A stretch of 64,000 bases of DNA from positions 6,572,001 to 6,636,000 of the forward strand of contig NZ_CP089214.1 of assembly GCF_021183625.1 (NCBI RefSeq), in the 5' to 3' direction. Position numbers and translations under genes: made by a program. The stretch comes from Nocardia asteroides (lineage in GTDB: Bacteria > Actinomycetota > Actinomycetes > Mycobacteriales > Mycobacteriaceae). Positions 8,652-16,313 of this stretch are shown here, piece after piece (positions within the stretch are counted from its first letter, which is position 1; each line of letters begins with the position of its first letter). Below the pieces are notes generated by a model. The model was not told where the DNA came from and did not search any database. It saw nothing but the letters and a program-made list of their open reading frames with translations.

Positions 8652-9575
8652 ATGGAGACCATGATGTTTACACGGTGGAAATCGGTGGCCGCCCTCTGCG
8701 CGGCCACCGCGGTGTCGAGTGCACTGCTCGCTCAGGGCCCCGTCGCCTCGGCGGCGCCCGGCGGCTGCCCCGACCTGTACGTGGTGGCGGTGCCGGGCAC
8801 CTGGGAGACGTCGAACGAGGATCCCGGCCGCGGGATCCTCGCCCAGGCGGCCGAGGGGCTGCCCGGCGACGTCCGGGTGGATTACATCCACTACGCCGCG
8901 ACCGCCTTCCCCTGGGAGGGGGAGGTCTACGGCCGGTCCAAGGCCGAGGCGGTGGACGGCGCCCGCGGCGCGGTCCAGGCCATGGCGCTGGCCTGCGGCG
9001 AGACCAAGATCGCGCTGCTCGGCTACAGCCAGGGCGCGGACGCGGCCGGTGACGTGGCTGCCGAGATCGGCACCGGCCTCACCGTCGTCCCCGCCAACCG
9101 GGTGGCGCTGGTCGGGCTGGTCTCCGACCCGCGCCGCTCGCCGACCGACGCGCTGATCGGCGCGCCGGTCTCCGGTGCGGGCGCGACCGGGCCCCGGGTG
9201 AACGGCTTCGGCTGGGTCAGCCCGGTGACCTACACCTTCTGCATCGAGGGCGACCTCTACTGCGCGATGCCGGACGGTGACTTCGCGGGCAGGCTCGCCG
9301 GGTTCGCCGTGCAGCTCTCCAACCCCGATCCCACCAAGATCGGCAGCTACCAGTACCAGGCGGGCGAGCTGCTCAGCGACGCCTTCGCCGCTGGCGGGTG
9401 GGGCCTGCTCGCCGACCAGCTCAACTCCAACGCCTACGACGAGCGCAAGGAGCAGGTGGACGCCTTCCTGAAGTCCGGCATCCACCAGTCCTACGCCGGC
9501 TACAGCGTGGCCCCCGGCGGGGTGACCGCGCTCGGCTGGCTGCGGCAGCGGCTCATCCAGGTGCTGCGCGGCTGA
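8652..9575 (+). CDS. secreted cutinase-family serine esterase
   Basis: A Sec signal peptide ends near ASAAPGG. The cutinase fold shows the nucleophile motif LLGYSQGADAAG, the acid region IEGDLYCAMPDGD and a late histidine in SGIHQSY. Paired cysteines (GGCPDL with MALACGE; FCIEGDLYC) fit the family disulfides. Actinobacterial cutinase-like proteins hydrolyse esters or polyesters at the cell surface. Starts at 8652, 8661 and 8664 are in frame; a GGAG at 8654-8657 would favour 8664. A strong terminator follows the stop. Confidence 0.88.
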   Translation: METMMFTRWKSVAALCAATAVSSALLAQGPVASAAPGGCPDLYVVAVPGTWETSNEDPGRGILAQAAEGLPGDVRVDYIHYAATAFPWEGEVYGRSKAEAVDGARGAVQAMALACGETKIALLGYSQGADAAGDVAAEIGTGLTVVPANRVALVGLVSDPRRSPTDALIGAPVSGAGATGPRVNGFGWVSPVTYTFCIEGDLYCAMPDGDFAGRLAGFAVQLSNPDPTKIGSYQYQAGELLSDAFAAGGWGLLADQLNSNAYDERKEQVDAFLKSGIHQSYAGYSVAPGGVTALGWLRQRLIQVLRG

Positions 9576-9592
9576 TCCCCTCCGCGCACTCC

Positions 9593-9625
9593 GAACGCCC
9601 CCGGTACTCCCTGCCGGGGGCGTTC
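9593..9625 (+). terminator. rho-independent-type hairpin after the cutinase gene
   Basis: GAACGCCCCCGG (9593-9604) is exactly complementary to CCGGGGGCGTTC (9614-9625), leaving a 9-base loop. It starts 17 bases after the cutinase stop and is followed by a T-containing stretch. This matches the GC-rich stem-loop terminators typical of actinomycetes. Confidence 0.75.
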
Positions 9626-9847
9626 TGCTGCGTGACCACCGTCACTTCTCCGGTATCGCGGCAGCGTGCGAACCCTTCCCCGCGGAAAATCGGGTGCGTT
9701 CTGTCGGTGGTGCGCGGAATACTGACCGGCACCCGATGAGTTCGACCGGTGCATACCGTCTGAATCACCGTGGCACCGGCGGGGAGTTCGGTGCCGTGGT
9801 CACGGGTCAGCCCAGACCTTGCCGACGTTCCAGCCCCGGAGGTGCCC

Positions 9848-11317
9848 ATGCCCGTCGAAACCGCAGTGCCCATACCGAAGGGACGGACACCGCTGGTCAT
9901 CCGGGTCCTGGTGCTCGCCACCTTCGTGGTGATCCTGAACGAGACCATCATGATCAACGCGATCCCGCGGCTGATGGCGGACCTGCACGTCGACGACCGC
10001 GCCGCGCAGTGGGTCTCCACCGCGTTCATGCTCACCATGGCCGCGGTCATCCCGGCCACCGGCTGGTTCCTGCAGCGCGTCACCACCAGGCAGGCGTACG
10101 CGACGGCGATGGCCGTGTTCCTGTTCGGCACCGCGCTCTCCGCGCTCGCCCCGACCTTCGGGGTGCTGCTGGTCGGCCGGGTGATCCAGGCGGGCGGCAC
10201 CGCCGTCATGATGCCGCTGCTGATGACCACCCTGATGACCGTGGTCCCGGAGCGGGACCGCGGCCGCGTGATGGGCAACGTCACGCTCGCCATCTCGGTG
10301 GCGCCCGCCATGGGCCCGGTTCTCTCCGGGCTGGTGCTGCAGGTCGGCTCCTGGCGCTGGCTCTTCGTGCTGGTGCTGCCGATCGCCGGGGTCGTCACCT
10401 GGCTCGGGCTGCGCCAGCTGAAGAACGTCGGCGAGCCGGAGGCCGGTTCGATCGACGTGCTCAGCGTGGTGCTCGCCGCGCTCGGCTTCGGCGGCCTGGT
10501 CTTCGGGCTGAGCCGGTTCGAGAGCAGCGACTACACCACCCCCGCGCTCTTCGTGGCCGCCGGCATCGCCCTGATCGCGATCTTCGCGCTGCGCCAGCTC
10601 CGCCTGCAGCGCAGCGGAACCCCCCTGCTCGACCTGCGGGTCCTGCTGGCGGGCACCTACACCAAGGCGCTGGTCCTGATGTCGGTGGCGTTCCTGGCCA
10701 TGATGGGCTCGATGATCCTGCTCCCGCTCTACCTGCAGAACCTGCGCGGCCTGAGCCCGCTCGCCACCGGGCTGCTGGTGATGCCGGGCGGCCTGGCCAT
10801 GGGTGTGCTCGGCCCGACCATCGGCAGGCTGTTCGACCGCTTCGGCGGCCGCTGGCTGGTGATCCCCGGCGCGATCGGCATCGCCGTGGCACTGGCCGGT
10901 TTCAGCCGGATCACCCTGACCATGCCGTACTGGCAGCTGCTCGCGCTGCACATCCTGCTCATGCTCTCGCTGGCGGCCACCTTCACCCCGGTCTTCACGC
11001 TCGGGCTCGGCGCGCTCCCGCACCACCTGTACTCGCACGGCAGCTCCATGCTCGGCACCCTGCAGCAGGTCGCGGCGGCCTTCGGCACCGCGCTGGTGGT
11101 GACCGTCATGTCCGCGCGGAGCAGCGCGCTGGTCGAGGACGGGGTCGACGCGGTCACCGCGCACCTGGACGGCACCCGCCTCGCCTTCCTGGTCTCCGCC
11201 GCGCTCGCCCTGATCGTGGTGGTGGCGGCGATCCTGCTGCCCAACCGGGCCGCGGTCGAGGAGGAGATCGAGGGCGAGCTCGCGGCGCCGACCCCACCCG
11301 AGCTGGTCAAGGGCTGA
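9848..11317 (+). CDS. DHA2-type major facilitator drug exporter
   Basis: ATG 9848 has GGAGG directly upstream and gives a 489-residue protein. Fourteen hydrophobic segments are expected for the DHA2 subfamily. TM1 carries the family signature ATFVVILNETIMINAIPRL, the loop 2-3 region reads TRQAYATAMAVFLFG, and motif C appears as AISVAPAMGPVLSGL. Substrates of such proton-driven exporters are not predictable from sequence. The long C-terminal acidic tail is cytoplasmic. A second exporter of the same family lies at 39935. Confidence 0.87.
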   Translation: MPVETAVPIPKGRTPLVIRVLVLATFVVILNETIMINAIPRLMADLHVDDRAAQWVSTAFMLTMAAVIPATGWFLQRVTTRQAYATAMAVFLFGTALSALAPTFGVLLVGRVIQAGGTAVMMPLLMTTLMTVVPERDRGRVMGNVTLAISVAPAMGPVLSGLVLQVGSWRWLFVLVLPIAGVVTWLGLRQLKNVGEPEAGSIDVLSVVLAALGFGGLVFGLSRFESSDYTTPALFVAAGIALIAIFALRQLRLQRSGTPLLDLRVLLAGTYTKALVLMSVAFLAMMGSMILLPLYLQNLRGLSPLATGLLVMPGGLAMGVLGPTIGRLFDRFGGRWLVIPGAIGIAVALAGFSRITLTMPYWQLLALHILLMLSLAATFTPVFTLGLGALPHHLYSHGSSMLGTLQQVAAAFGTALVVTVMSARSSALVEDGVDAVTAHLDGTRLAFLVSAALALIVVVAAILLPNRAAVEEEIEGELAAPTPPELVKG

Positions 11318-11329
11318 ACAGCCGCACGT

Positions 11330-11359
11330 GGGCCCCGGCTGTCCCGGCAGCCGGGGCCC
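11330..11359 (+). terminator. hairpin terminator after the exporter gene
   Basis: GGGCCCCGGCT (11330-11340) pairs with AGCCGGGGCCC (11349-11359) across an 8-base loop. It starts 12 bases after the exporter stop. The following ~200 bases up to the cupin gene contain no supported gene. Confidence 0.7.
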
Positions 11360-11559
11360 CGTCGCGTCCGGCCGATCCAGCTCGCCGACCACGGCTACAC
11401 CCTCTGGTGCGGCTCGCTCTCGGACTCCGGCCTGATCACCGAGGAGTACCTGCTACCTAGTTCATTGCCCAGGCCATCGTCACGAACGCGGGCTATTCCT
11501 GGTCACGCTGAACGACGTATTCCGCACCTGGTCACGTTTGCGCTGGTTAGACTGCCGGA

Positions 11560-11991
11560 ATGAGACCCTTGATCAGCGCTCTCGTCGCCGGATCGGTCGT
11601 TCTCCTCGGCGCAGGCAACGCATCCGCAACCCCCGGCGTCGACATCACCGCCGTCACGCTGGGGCAGGTCACCGTCCCCGCCGGGATCTTCCCCGCCGCC
11701 ACCGACCTGGTCGCCCGCCGAATCACCATCGCCCCCGGCGGCTCCACCGGCTGGCACTTCCACGACGGCCCCGTCTTCGGGGTGATCGCCGCGGGCGAGC
11801 TCACGCACCCCGGACCGGACTGCGTGGCACCGGTCTACCGCGCGGGCTCGTTCATCAACGAGCCCGCGGGGGAGTGGAACACCCACATCGGGCAGAACCT
11901 CGGCTCCGAGCCGGTGGTGCTGTACGTCGTGTACGCCCCGCCCGCAGGCGATCCGCTGTTCCGGGACGCGCCAGCGCCGGAGTGCGCGTGA
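11560..11991 (+). CDS. secreted single-domain cupin
   Basis: A Sec signal peptide (LISALVAGSVVLLGAGNASA) precedes a cupin barrel of about 120 residues. The first cupin motif is visible as GGSTGWHFHDGPVFGVIAAG, containing two His that could bind metal. The second motif is less regular (EWNTHIGQNLGSEPVVLYVVY). Secreted cupins of this size are common in Nocardiaceae and have no established substrate. The gene stands alone. Confidence 0.8.
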   Translation: MRPLISALVAGSVVLLGAGNASATPGVDITAVTLGQVTVPAGIFPAATDLVARRITIAPGGSTGWHFHDGPVFGVIAAGELTHPGPDCVAPVYRAGSFINEPAGEWNTHIGQNLGSEPVVLYVVYAPPAGDPLFRDAPAPECA

Positions 11992-12097
11992 CCCGTTAAC
12001 ACCCGCGGCGGTCGCCGGCGATTCGGTGTCGACGGGCTCGTCCCTACGGGGGGATGGATGCGTCGACAGATTCCGACTCAGCCACGAGGTGTTGTCC

Positions 12098-12640
12098 ATG
12101 AAACGTCTTCTCGCCGCCGCGCTCCTCTCGGCGGGCGCCGCCGTGCTCACCGGCTGCACGAACTCCGCTGCCGCCGAGGAGGTGCTGGTGCAGGGCCCAC
12201 CGTCGGCGTTCGTTCCCGCCTGTGCTGACGGGCAGCTGAACTTCAATGCCGAGCCGCTCGTGAACTCCGCGGGGACGACTGTCGGGTTCACAATCGACTA
12301 TTGGGTGGTCGGTGCGAGCGGCGCCTGCAGCCTGACCGGGTACCCCGGGGTCGCGGCGGTGGGAGGCGGCCCGCAGGTCGACGCTGTGCGGCAGTTGCGC
12401 GGTGGGCTCTTCGGCGGGCTGCCGGAGGGGGAGGACACTCCGCCGACCGTTGTGCTCGACCGGGACCATGGGGCGCAGGCGGTGGTCGAGACGACCGTGC
12501 TCGCGCATCAGAGTTCGGCGTGCCCGACGTACACCGAATTCCTGACGACGCCGCCGAATACGACCGATACCCGGTCGGTGTCGGTGACGGTGCCGGGCTG
12601 CGAATTCGCCGTCTACCCGGTGTACGCCTGGTCGAGGTGA
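12098..12640 (+). CDS. lipoprotein with DUF4232-like domain
   Basis: ATG 12098 follows a GAGG ribosome site. The signal ends in the lipobox VLTGC, so the mature protein is lipid-anchored at Cys19. The exported part has paired cysteines (PACADG, GACSLTGYPGV, SACPTY, VPGCEF) and the GACSLTGYPGV motif typical of actinobacterial DUF4232 proteins. The function is unknown. The gene converges on the damaged XRE gene that follows. Confidence 0.75.
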   Translation: MKRLLAAALLSAGAAVLTGCTNSAAAEEVLVQGPPSAFVPACADGQLNFNAEPLVNSAGTTVGFTIDYWVVGASGACSLTGYPGVAAVGGGPQVDAVRQLRGGLFGGLPEGEDTPPTVVLDRDHGAQAVVETTVLAHQSSACPTYTEFLTTPPNTTDTRSVSVTVPGCEFAVYPVYAWSR

Positions 12641-12779
12641 GTTCGAGCCGGGGAAGTACGCCCGGCATCCATCCGCGGCGGCTGGATGTCGCCGAGAAAT
12701 CTCTGCGCTCGGTGCAGTGTTTCCGAACACGGACAGTTGGTGACCTCCGGCGGAGATCTGTCGCCTCTCCATCCGCGAG

Positions 12780-13455
12780 GCGGTGTTCGAACAGATGGAA
12801 CGGGCCGGTCAAGTACATGAACTCGGCGCGCAGCGGGATGACGCCGAGCGCCAGCCGGGGATTGCCGAACACGGTGGAGTGCAGGCTGGCGAGCTGCTCG
12901 GCCATGACCTGCGACCCGCCGACCGTCGTATGTAATGCCGTCTCGTGGATCAGCACAGCCACCCGCGTACTGCCCGTCCGGACGATCCCTTGGCGCGCAA
13001 TCCGCGCCGCGACGGCTGCACCCAGATCATCGGGTGTCGAGGGGAAGCCGATGCACTGGGCAAGCACCGCGCGGGCGTAGCTCTCGGTCTGGAGGAGTCC
13101 AGGGACGATCGTCGGGTTGTAGAGCCGCAGTCGTTTGGTCTGGCTTCGAGTTATTGACCGCGCCGCTGCCGTCGGGCGTGTCCGGCGGCGGTGATCCGCT
13201 CCATTCGGCCCACTGCGTTTGGACGTTGCGGAGCGCCGCGACCAGGTCCGGCAGCTTCAATTCGGCAGCGCAGACCTGGCACCACACCGCGAGATCGGAT
13301 TCGCTCGGCAACTGCTTGCCGTGCTCGATCCGGCTGGTCTTGGACCAGTGCCATCCGGCGGCGGTGCTGAGCTGCCTGCCGTCCAACCGCGCGTCTTTCC
13401 GCAGCTCCCGAAGCCGTGCCCCGAGGGCTGATCGCGCTCGAGAAGCACCGTTCAC
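12780..13455 (-). pseudogene. XRE-DUF5753 regulator, frameshifted
   Basis: The N-terminal frame from ATG 13455 encodes an XRE helix-turn-helix (LGARLRELRKDARLDGRQLS, SKTSRIEHGKQLPSESDLAV). Near 13127-13140 the expected sequence moves into another frame, where the DUF5753 domain continues (LYNPTIVPGLLQTESYARAV, VLIHETALHTTVGGSQVMAE, FGNPRLALGVIPL). After HLFEHRLADGE the usual C-terminal end is not recognisable in any frame. At least one indel therefore disrupts the gene. ATG 13455 overlaps the stop of the upstream gene as ATGA, so it was the last cistron of a three-gene operon. Confidence 0.75.
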
Positions 13456-13979
13456 GGTGCGGTGTACTGCGCGAATGGCACCGCCGCGTCCCAGACCCGA
13501 TCTCGGACGGCAACCGCGTGCGCGACGACGGTGGGATCGTCGGTGAACGCGGCCCCCGCCCAGTAGCCCCGGCTGTCGAACAGGCTGAACGCTACCGAGC
13601 TGTCATCGAACAGCCAGAAATCCTCGCGGCCCGGATCGGCCTCGACGGCGAGGTGGCGCGCCAGGTACCGGACGTCTTCCCCCGCCGCGATGTTGTGCGG
13701 CGAGAGCGCGAGCAGGTACCGCGTGTACAGCGTGTGCGGTTCGGTGACCACGCGCGCCCGGTGCACGGCGACGCCCCGCGCCACAGTGTCGGCTACGTGA
13801 TCGGTCCAGCCGGTGAACCAGTCGCCGCCGGGGTCGGTCGTCTCGTCTGCTCGGAAAGTGGCGAGCGAGGCAGTCTCGGTTTCGGCGAGGTAGTCGTCGT
13901 GGACCTCGAGGTGGAACGCGCGACTCCGCGCGGTGGAGAAGGTCGGCCGGAGACCGTCAGGACCGTCGAGCAGGCGCAT
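13452..13979 (-). CDS. DUF6879-like protein
   Basis: The 175-residue product starts at ATG 13979 (MRLLDGPDGLRP). It shows the pattern of DUF6879 proteins, which accompany XRE-DUF5753 regulators in actinomycetes: HLEVHDDYLAETE, GVAVHRARVVTEPHTLYTRY, DFWLFDDSSVAFSLFD and a final AVRDRVWDAAVPFAQY. The biochemical role is not established. Its start overlaps the upstream 80-aa gene by 23 bases, and its stop overlaps the regulator start. This supports a single transcript. Confidence 0.78.
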   Translation of the reverse strand: MRLLDGPDGLRPTFSTARSRAFHLEVHDDYLAETETASLATFRADETTDPGGDWFTGWTDHVADTVARGVAVHRARVVTEPHTLYTRYLLALSPHNIAAGEDVRYLARHLAVEADPGREDFWLFDDSSVAFSLFDSRGYWAGAAFTDDPTVVAHAVAVRDRVWDAAVPFAQYTAP

Positions 13980-14199
13980 CGGGGCGCACCTCCTCGCCGA
14001 CCGGGATTTCCACTGCCTCGTGCCCCGGAATCTGCATGAGCGCCAATGCTTCCGGGTCGTCCACCGGCACGCCGGACAGCACGAACGTCCCGTGGCCAAT
14101 GTCGTGCAACCCGGTCAGACAGGTCCCCGGCTCCGCGAAGGCGAGCAGTCGGTGCGGTATCTCGATCCGGTCGACCGTCGGGGTCTTCCAGCCCTGCAC
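13957..14199 (-). CDS. 80-residue hypothetical protein, first gene of the regulator operon
   Basis: The frame starts at ATG 14199 and encodes MQGWKTPTVDRIEIPHRLLA...GHGTFVLSGVPVDDPEALAL, a small acidic protein without signal peptide or membrane segment. I do not recognise a family. Codon use is C/G-ending like its neighbours and it overlaps the DUF6879 start, so it is probably real and co-translated. It may be a small partner of the DUF6879/XRE pair. Confidence 0.6.
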   Translation of the reverse strand: MQGWKTPTVDRIEIPHRLLAFAEPGTCLTGLHDIGHGTFVLSGVPVDDPEALALMQIPGHEAVEIPVGEEVRPDAPARRS

Positions 14200-14571
14200 G
14201 ATCAGTGTGTCGCGGTCGCTAGCGTAAAGGCGAGGGGAACCGTCGCCGCCGGACTCGCCGCCGATGAATCGAACCCCCGCATGGTGCTGTCCTTCAGGGT
14301 GATGGGTGCGTGGGTTTGCGTCTTGTGCAACTCGATCGTCCCTGTCGACAGCACAGCGGCTCGAGCGCTTCGGCCGAGCTGCGCACTTCCGCGCACTTCT
14401 CTGAAGTCGCGAACCTGTCCCCGCTTAGCGTCCCCATCGGCCCCGCCGCCGGGTCGACACCGCGCGGCCCTCACCCGCCACCGCTTGGTATCCGGCCGCG
14501 CACCGATCCGGACCGGGACGTCCTCGGCTGTGGGTGCCATGCCAAACGGCAGCTACACCCGGATCACCTAG

Positions 14572-15607
14572 GCAGTGTTGCGAAGTAGCTGTCATTGGTC
14601 GCGCAGCCAGTGGTTGATGGCAGCGATGTGGACGCTGGCGAGGTAGCGGACGGCGAGTTTGTCGTAGCGGGTCGCGACGGCGCGGTGTTGTTTGAGCTGG
14701 TTGATGCCGCGTTCGACAGCGTTGCGGTCGCGGTAGGCAACCGGATCGCATGCCGGAGGCCGGCCACCGGCCCTGCCGCGGTTGCGGCGATGACGGAGCT
14801 GGTCAGCCGGGCTCGGGATCGTGGCCGCGATGCCGTGGCGACGCAGCCAGGTGCGGTTGGCGCGGGAGGAGTAGGCCTTGTCGGCCAGCACCCGATCCGG
14901 CCGCTGCCGTGCCCGCCCCGGTCCTCGGCGTGGCACCGCGATCGCGTCGAGAACCAGCGGCAGGTGCGGGCTGTCGCCGGCTTGGCCGGCGGTGAGCAGG
15001 ATCGCCAGCGGTTTGAGTCCTTGCTCGCAGGCCAGATGTAGTTTCGTGGTCCACCCGCCCCGTGAGCGGCCCAGCCCGTGATCGCCGGGCTCACCGGCAG
15101 GACCCGACCGGGCTCCGGCGGCGTGCTGGTGCGCGCGAACGATCGTGGAGTCCACGCTGAGCTGCCAGCGGATCGAACCGGAGGCGTCGGCATAGACCTG
15201 CAGCATCTTCCAGATCAGCACCCACGCTCCGTTGTGCTGCCACCGCCGGAACAGCCCGTAGACCGCTTGCCAGGACCCGTACTGCGGCGGGACGTCGCGC
15301 CAGGGTGAGCCTACGCGGTTTCGCCAGCGGATTCCGTCGATGAGCTGGCGTCTGCTCCATTGCGGCGGGCGGCCCGCCTTCTTCGCGCGGGGCAGCAACG
15401 GTTCCAATCGAGCCCATTGGGCATCGGAGAGATCCGCTCGCCCCGCGGCCGTTACGCTGGCCACGAGGTCTCCGGTGGGTGATGTTTTGCTTGGTCGCTG
15501 AACACCACTACCGGAGACCTCGCCTCGTCACCTCACCGGGACATGCGACGGGTCAACAGATTCCAGGACACCTCACGCGACCTGCGCGCGCTACTTCGCA
15601 ACACGAC
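14572..15607 (-). mobile_element. IS5-family insertion sequence, complete
   Basis: Both ends carry the exact inverted repeat GTGTTGCGAAGTAGC (14575-14589 and complement at 15590-15604), extended outward by GGCA/GGTC. The tetranucleotide CTAG flanks the element on both sides (14568-14571 and 15608-15611), a target duplication of the type this family makes. The element is 1036 bp and contains one transposase gene. Intact ends, duplication and reading frame suggest a recent insertion. Confidence 0.9.
14592..15464 (-). CDS. IS5-family DDE transposase
   Basis: The 290-residue transposase begins with the DUF4096-like DNA-binding region (DLSDAQWARLEPLLPRAKKA, RQLIDGIRWRNRVGSPWRDV). The RNase-H-like core shows the first Asp in LSVDSTIVRAHQHA, the second in VLADKAYSSRANR and the Glu in AVERGINQLKQHRAVATRYD, ending YLASVHIAAINHWL. 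It is a single uninterrupted frame, so it could be active. Confidence 0.92.
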   Translation of the reverse strand: MASVTAAGRADLSDAQWARLEPLLPRAKKAGRPPQWSRRQLIDGIRWRNRVGSPWRDVPPQYGSWQAVYGLFRRWQHNGAWVLIWKMLQVYADASGSIRWQLSVDSTIVRAHQHAAGARSGPAGEPGDHGLGRSRGGWTTKLHLACEQGLKPLAILLTAGQAGDSPHLPLVLDAIAVPRRGPGRARQRPDRVLADKAYSSRANRTWLRRHGIAATIPSPADQLRHRRNRGRAGGRPPACDPVAYRDRNAVERGINQLKQHRAVATRYDKLAVRYLASVHIAAINHWLRDQ

Positions 15608-15764
15608 CTAGCGGTACCTGCACCCAGACCTGGAAGCGCTCCGCAGGACGGGCAACTGCTGTCGCGATACCCGACGGCCCCGCCTGACAACCGGGCGGCC
15701 CCCGGCCAGCGGCCGGAAACGGCGGATCGTCCCAGATTGGCCCAAGACTCCGAGTGGTCGAGTA

Positions 15765-15804
15765 ACAGAAATGCCCTCCGGCGCAGGCCGGAGGGCATTT
15801 CTGT
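15765..15804. terminator. 18-bp perfect stem-loop
   Basis: ACAGAAATGCCCTCCGGC (15765-15782) is perfectly complementary to 15787-15804 with a GCAG loop. The A/T-rich outer base pairs give a U-tract in either direction, so it can act as a bidirectional terminator. It separates the IS5/integrase remnant from the small HTH genes. Confidence 0.65.
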
Positions 15805-15860
15805 CTGTCGGCCTACTGGGACGCTACTCAAAACAACGACAGGCTGAGCAGCTTCGCCGG

Positions 15861-16091
15861 GTGATCACGCTGGTCGATACCACTCCACCGCGGCCGACAG
15901 CGAAAGCCAGCAGCTCCGTCCAACCACGTCGGCTGGATCGACGGCTGTCGGCCGCGACAATCGCGGAACTGGTGGCTGCCTACCGAGCAGGTACCTCGAC
16001 AGGCCAGCTGTGCGAAATCCACCAGCTGTCCAAGGGTGGCCTGCTGAAGATCCTGGCCGAACATGGCGTCGAGATGCGGTACCACCGATGA
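15861..16091 (+). CDS. small helix-turn-helix protein
   Basis: From GTG 15861 the frame encodes 76 residues. The C-terminal half is a resolvase-like HTH: RRLSAATIAELVAAYRAGTS followed by TGQLCEIHQLSKGGLLKIL. Such proteins are often encoded beside serine recombinases in actinomycete mobile elements. The C-terminal fragment of a serine recombinase survives at 35986, but no recombinase gene is adjacent here. The stop overlaps the next start (ATGA). The DNA target is unknown. Confidence 0.65.
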   Translation: MITLVDTTPPRPTAKASSSVQPRRLDRRLSAATIAELVAAYRAGTSTGQLCEIHQLSKGGLLKILAEHGVEMRYHR

Positions 16092-16240
16092 CAGCGGAGG
16101 AGACCAACCGGGCTGTTCGGCTCTACGGCGAAGGGCAGTCGCTCAACGCCATCGCTCGGCAACTCGGCAAGGCCAAGGGCAGTGTGTGGAAGGCGCTGCA
16201 ACAGCGTGGCGTCGAAATGCGCGATTCCCACGGAAGGTAA
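16088..16240 (+). CDS. very small helix-turn-helix protein
   Basis: ATG 16088 overlaps the previous stop, and the 50-residue product consists of one HTH unit (ETNRAVRLYGEGQSLNAIAR, QLGKAKGSVWKALQQRGVEM). The C-terminal residues parallel those of the upstream protein (HGVEMRYHR versus RGVEMRDSHG). The pair may therefore derive from a duplicated HTH or a split recombinase accessory gene. Translational coupling suggests the two act together. Confidence 0.6.
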   Translation: MTAEETNRAVRLYGEGQSLNAIARQLGKAKGSVWKALQQRGVEMRDSHGR

Positions 16241-16313
16241 ATCTATCCCAATCCGAAAATCCTTTCGCGATAGCATTGCCCGGCCTCTATTGACGCCTTG
16301 GTTCCTGAATTAT

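Larger units (their letters stand above)
14481..15655 (+). pseudogene. tyrosine-recombinase C-terminal remnant split by IS5 element
   Basis: Left of the IS the frame reads LVSGRAPIRTGTSSAVGAMP then NGSYTRIT. Right of it, in the same frame once the IS and one target copy are removed, comes RYLHPDLEALRRTG. Together they resemble the end of an integrase, where (G)HSSYTxTxRYLHPD contains the catalytic Tyr. A TAG codon lies at the junction and the upstream catalytic domain is not recognisable, so this is at best a decayed fragment. It would mark an old integration module at the left edge of the island. Confidence 0.35.

Noticed and set aside
11379..11460. Short plus-strand frame reading QLADHGYTLWCGSLSDSGLI after the exporter terminator
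   Set aside because: It is protein-like but lacks a start and a recognisable family. It is too short to call a gene or a defined pseudogene.
14262..14290. T-arm-like sequence GGGGGTTCGATTC on the minus strand suggesting a tRNA
   Set aside because: No matching acceptor, D-arm or anticodon stem can be folded around it.
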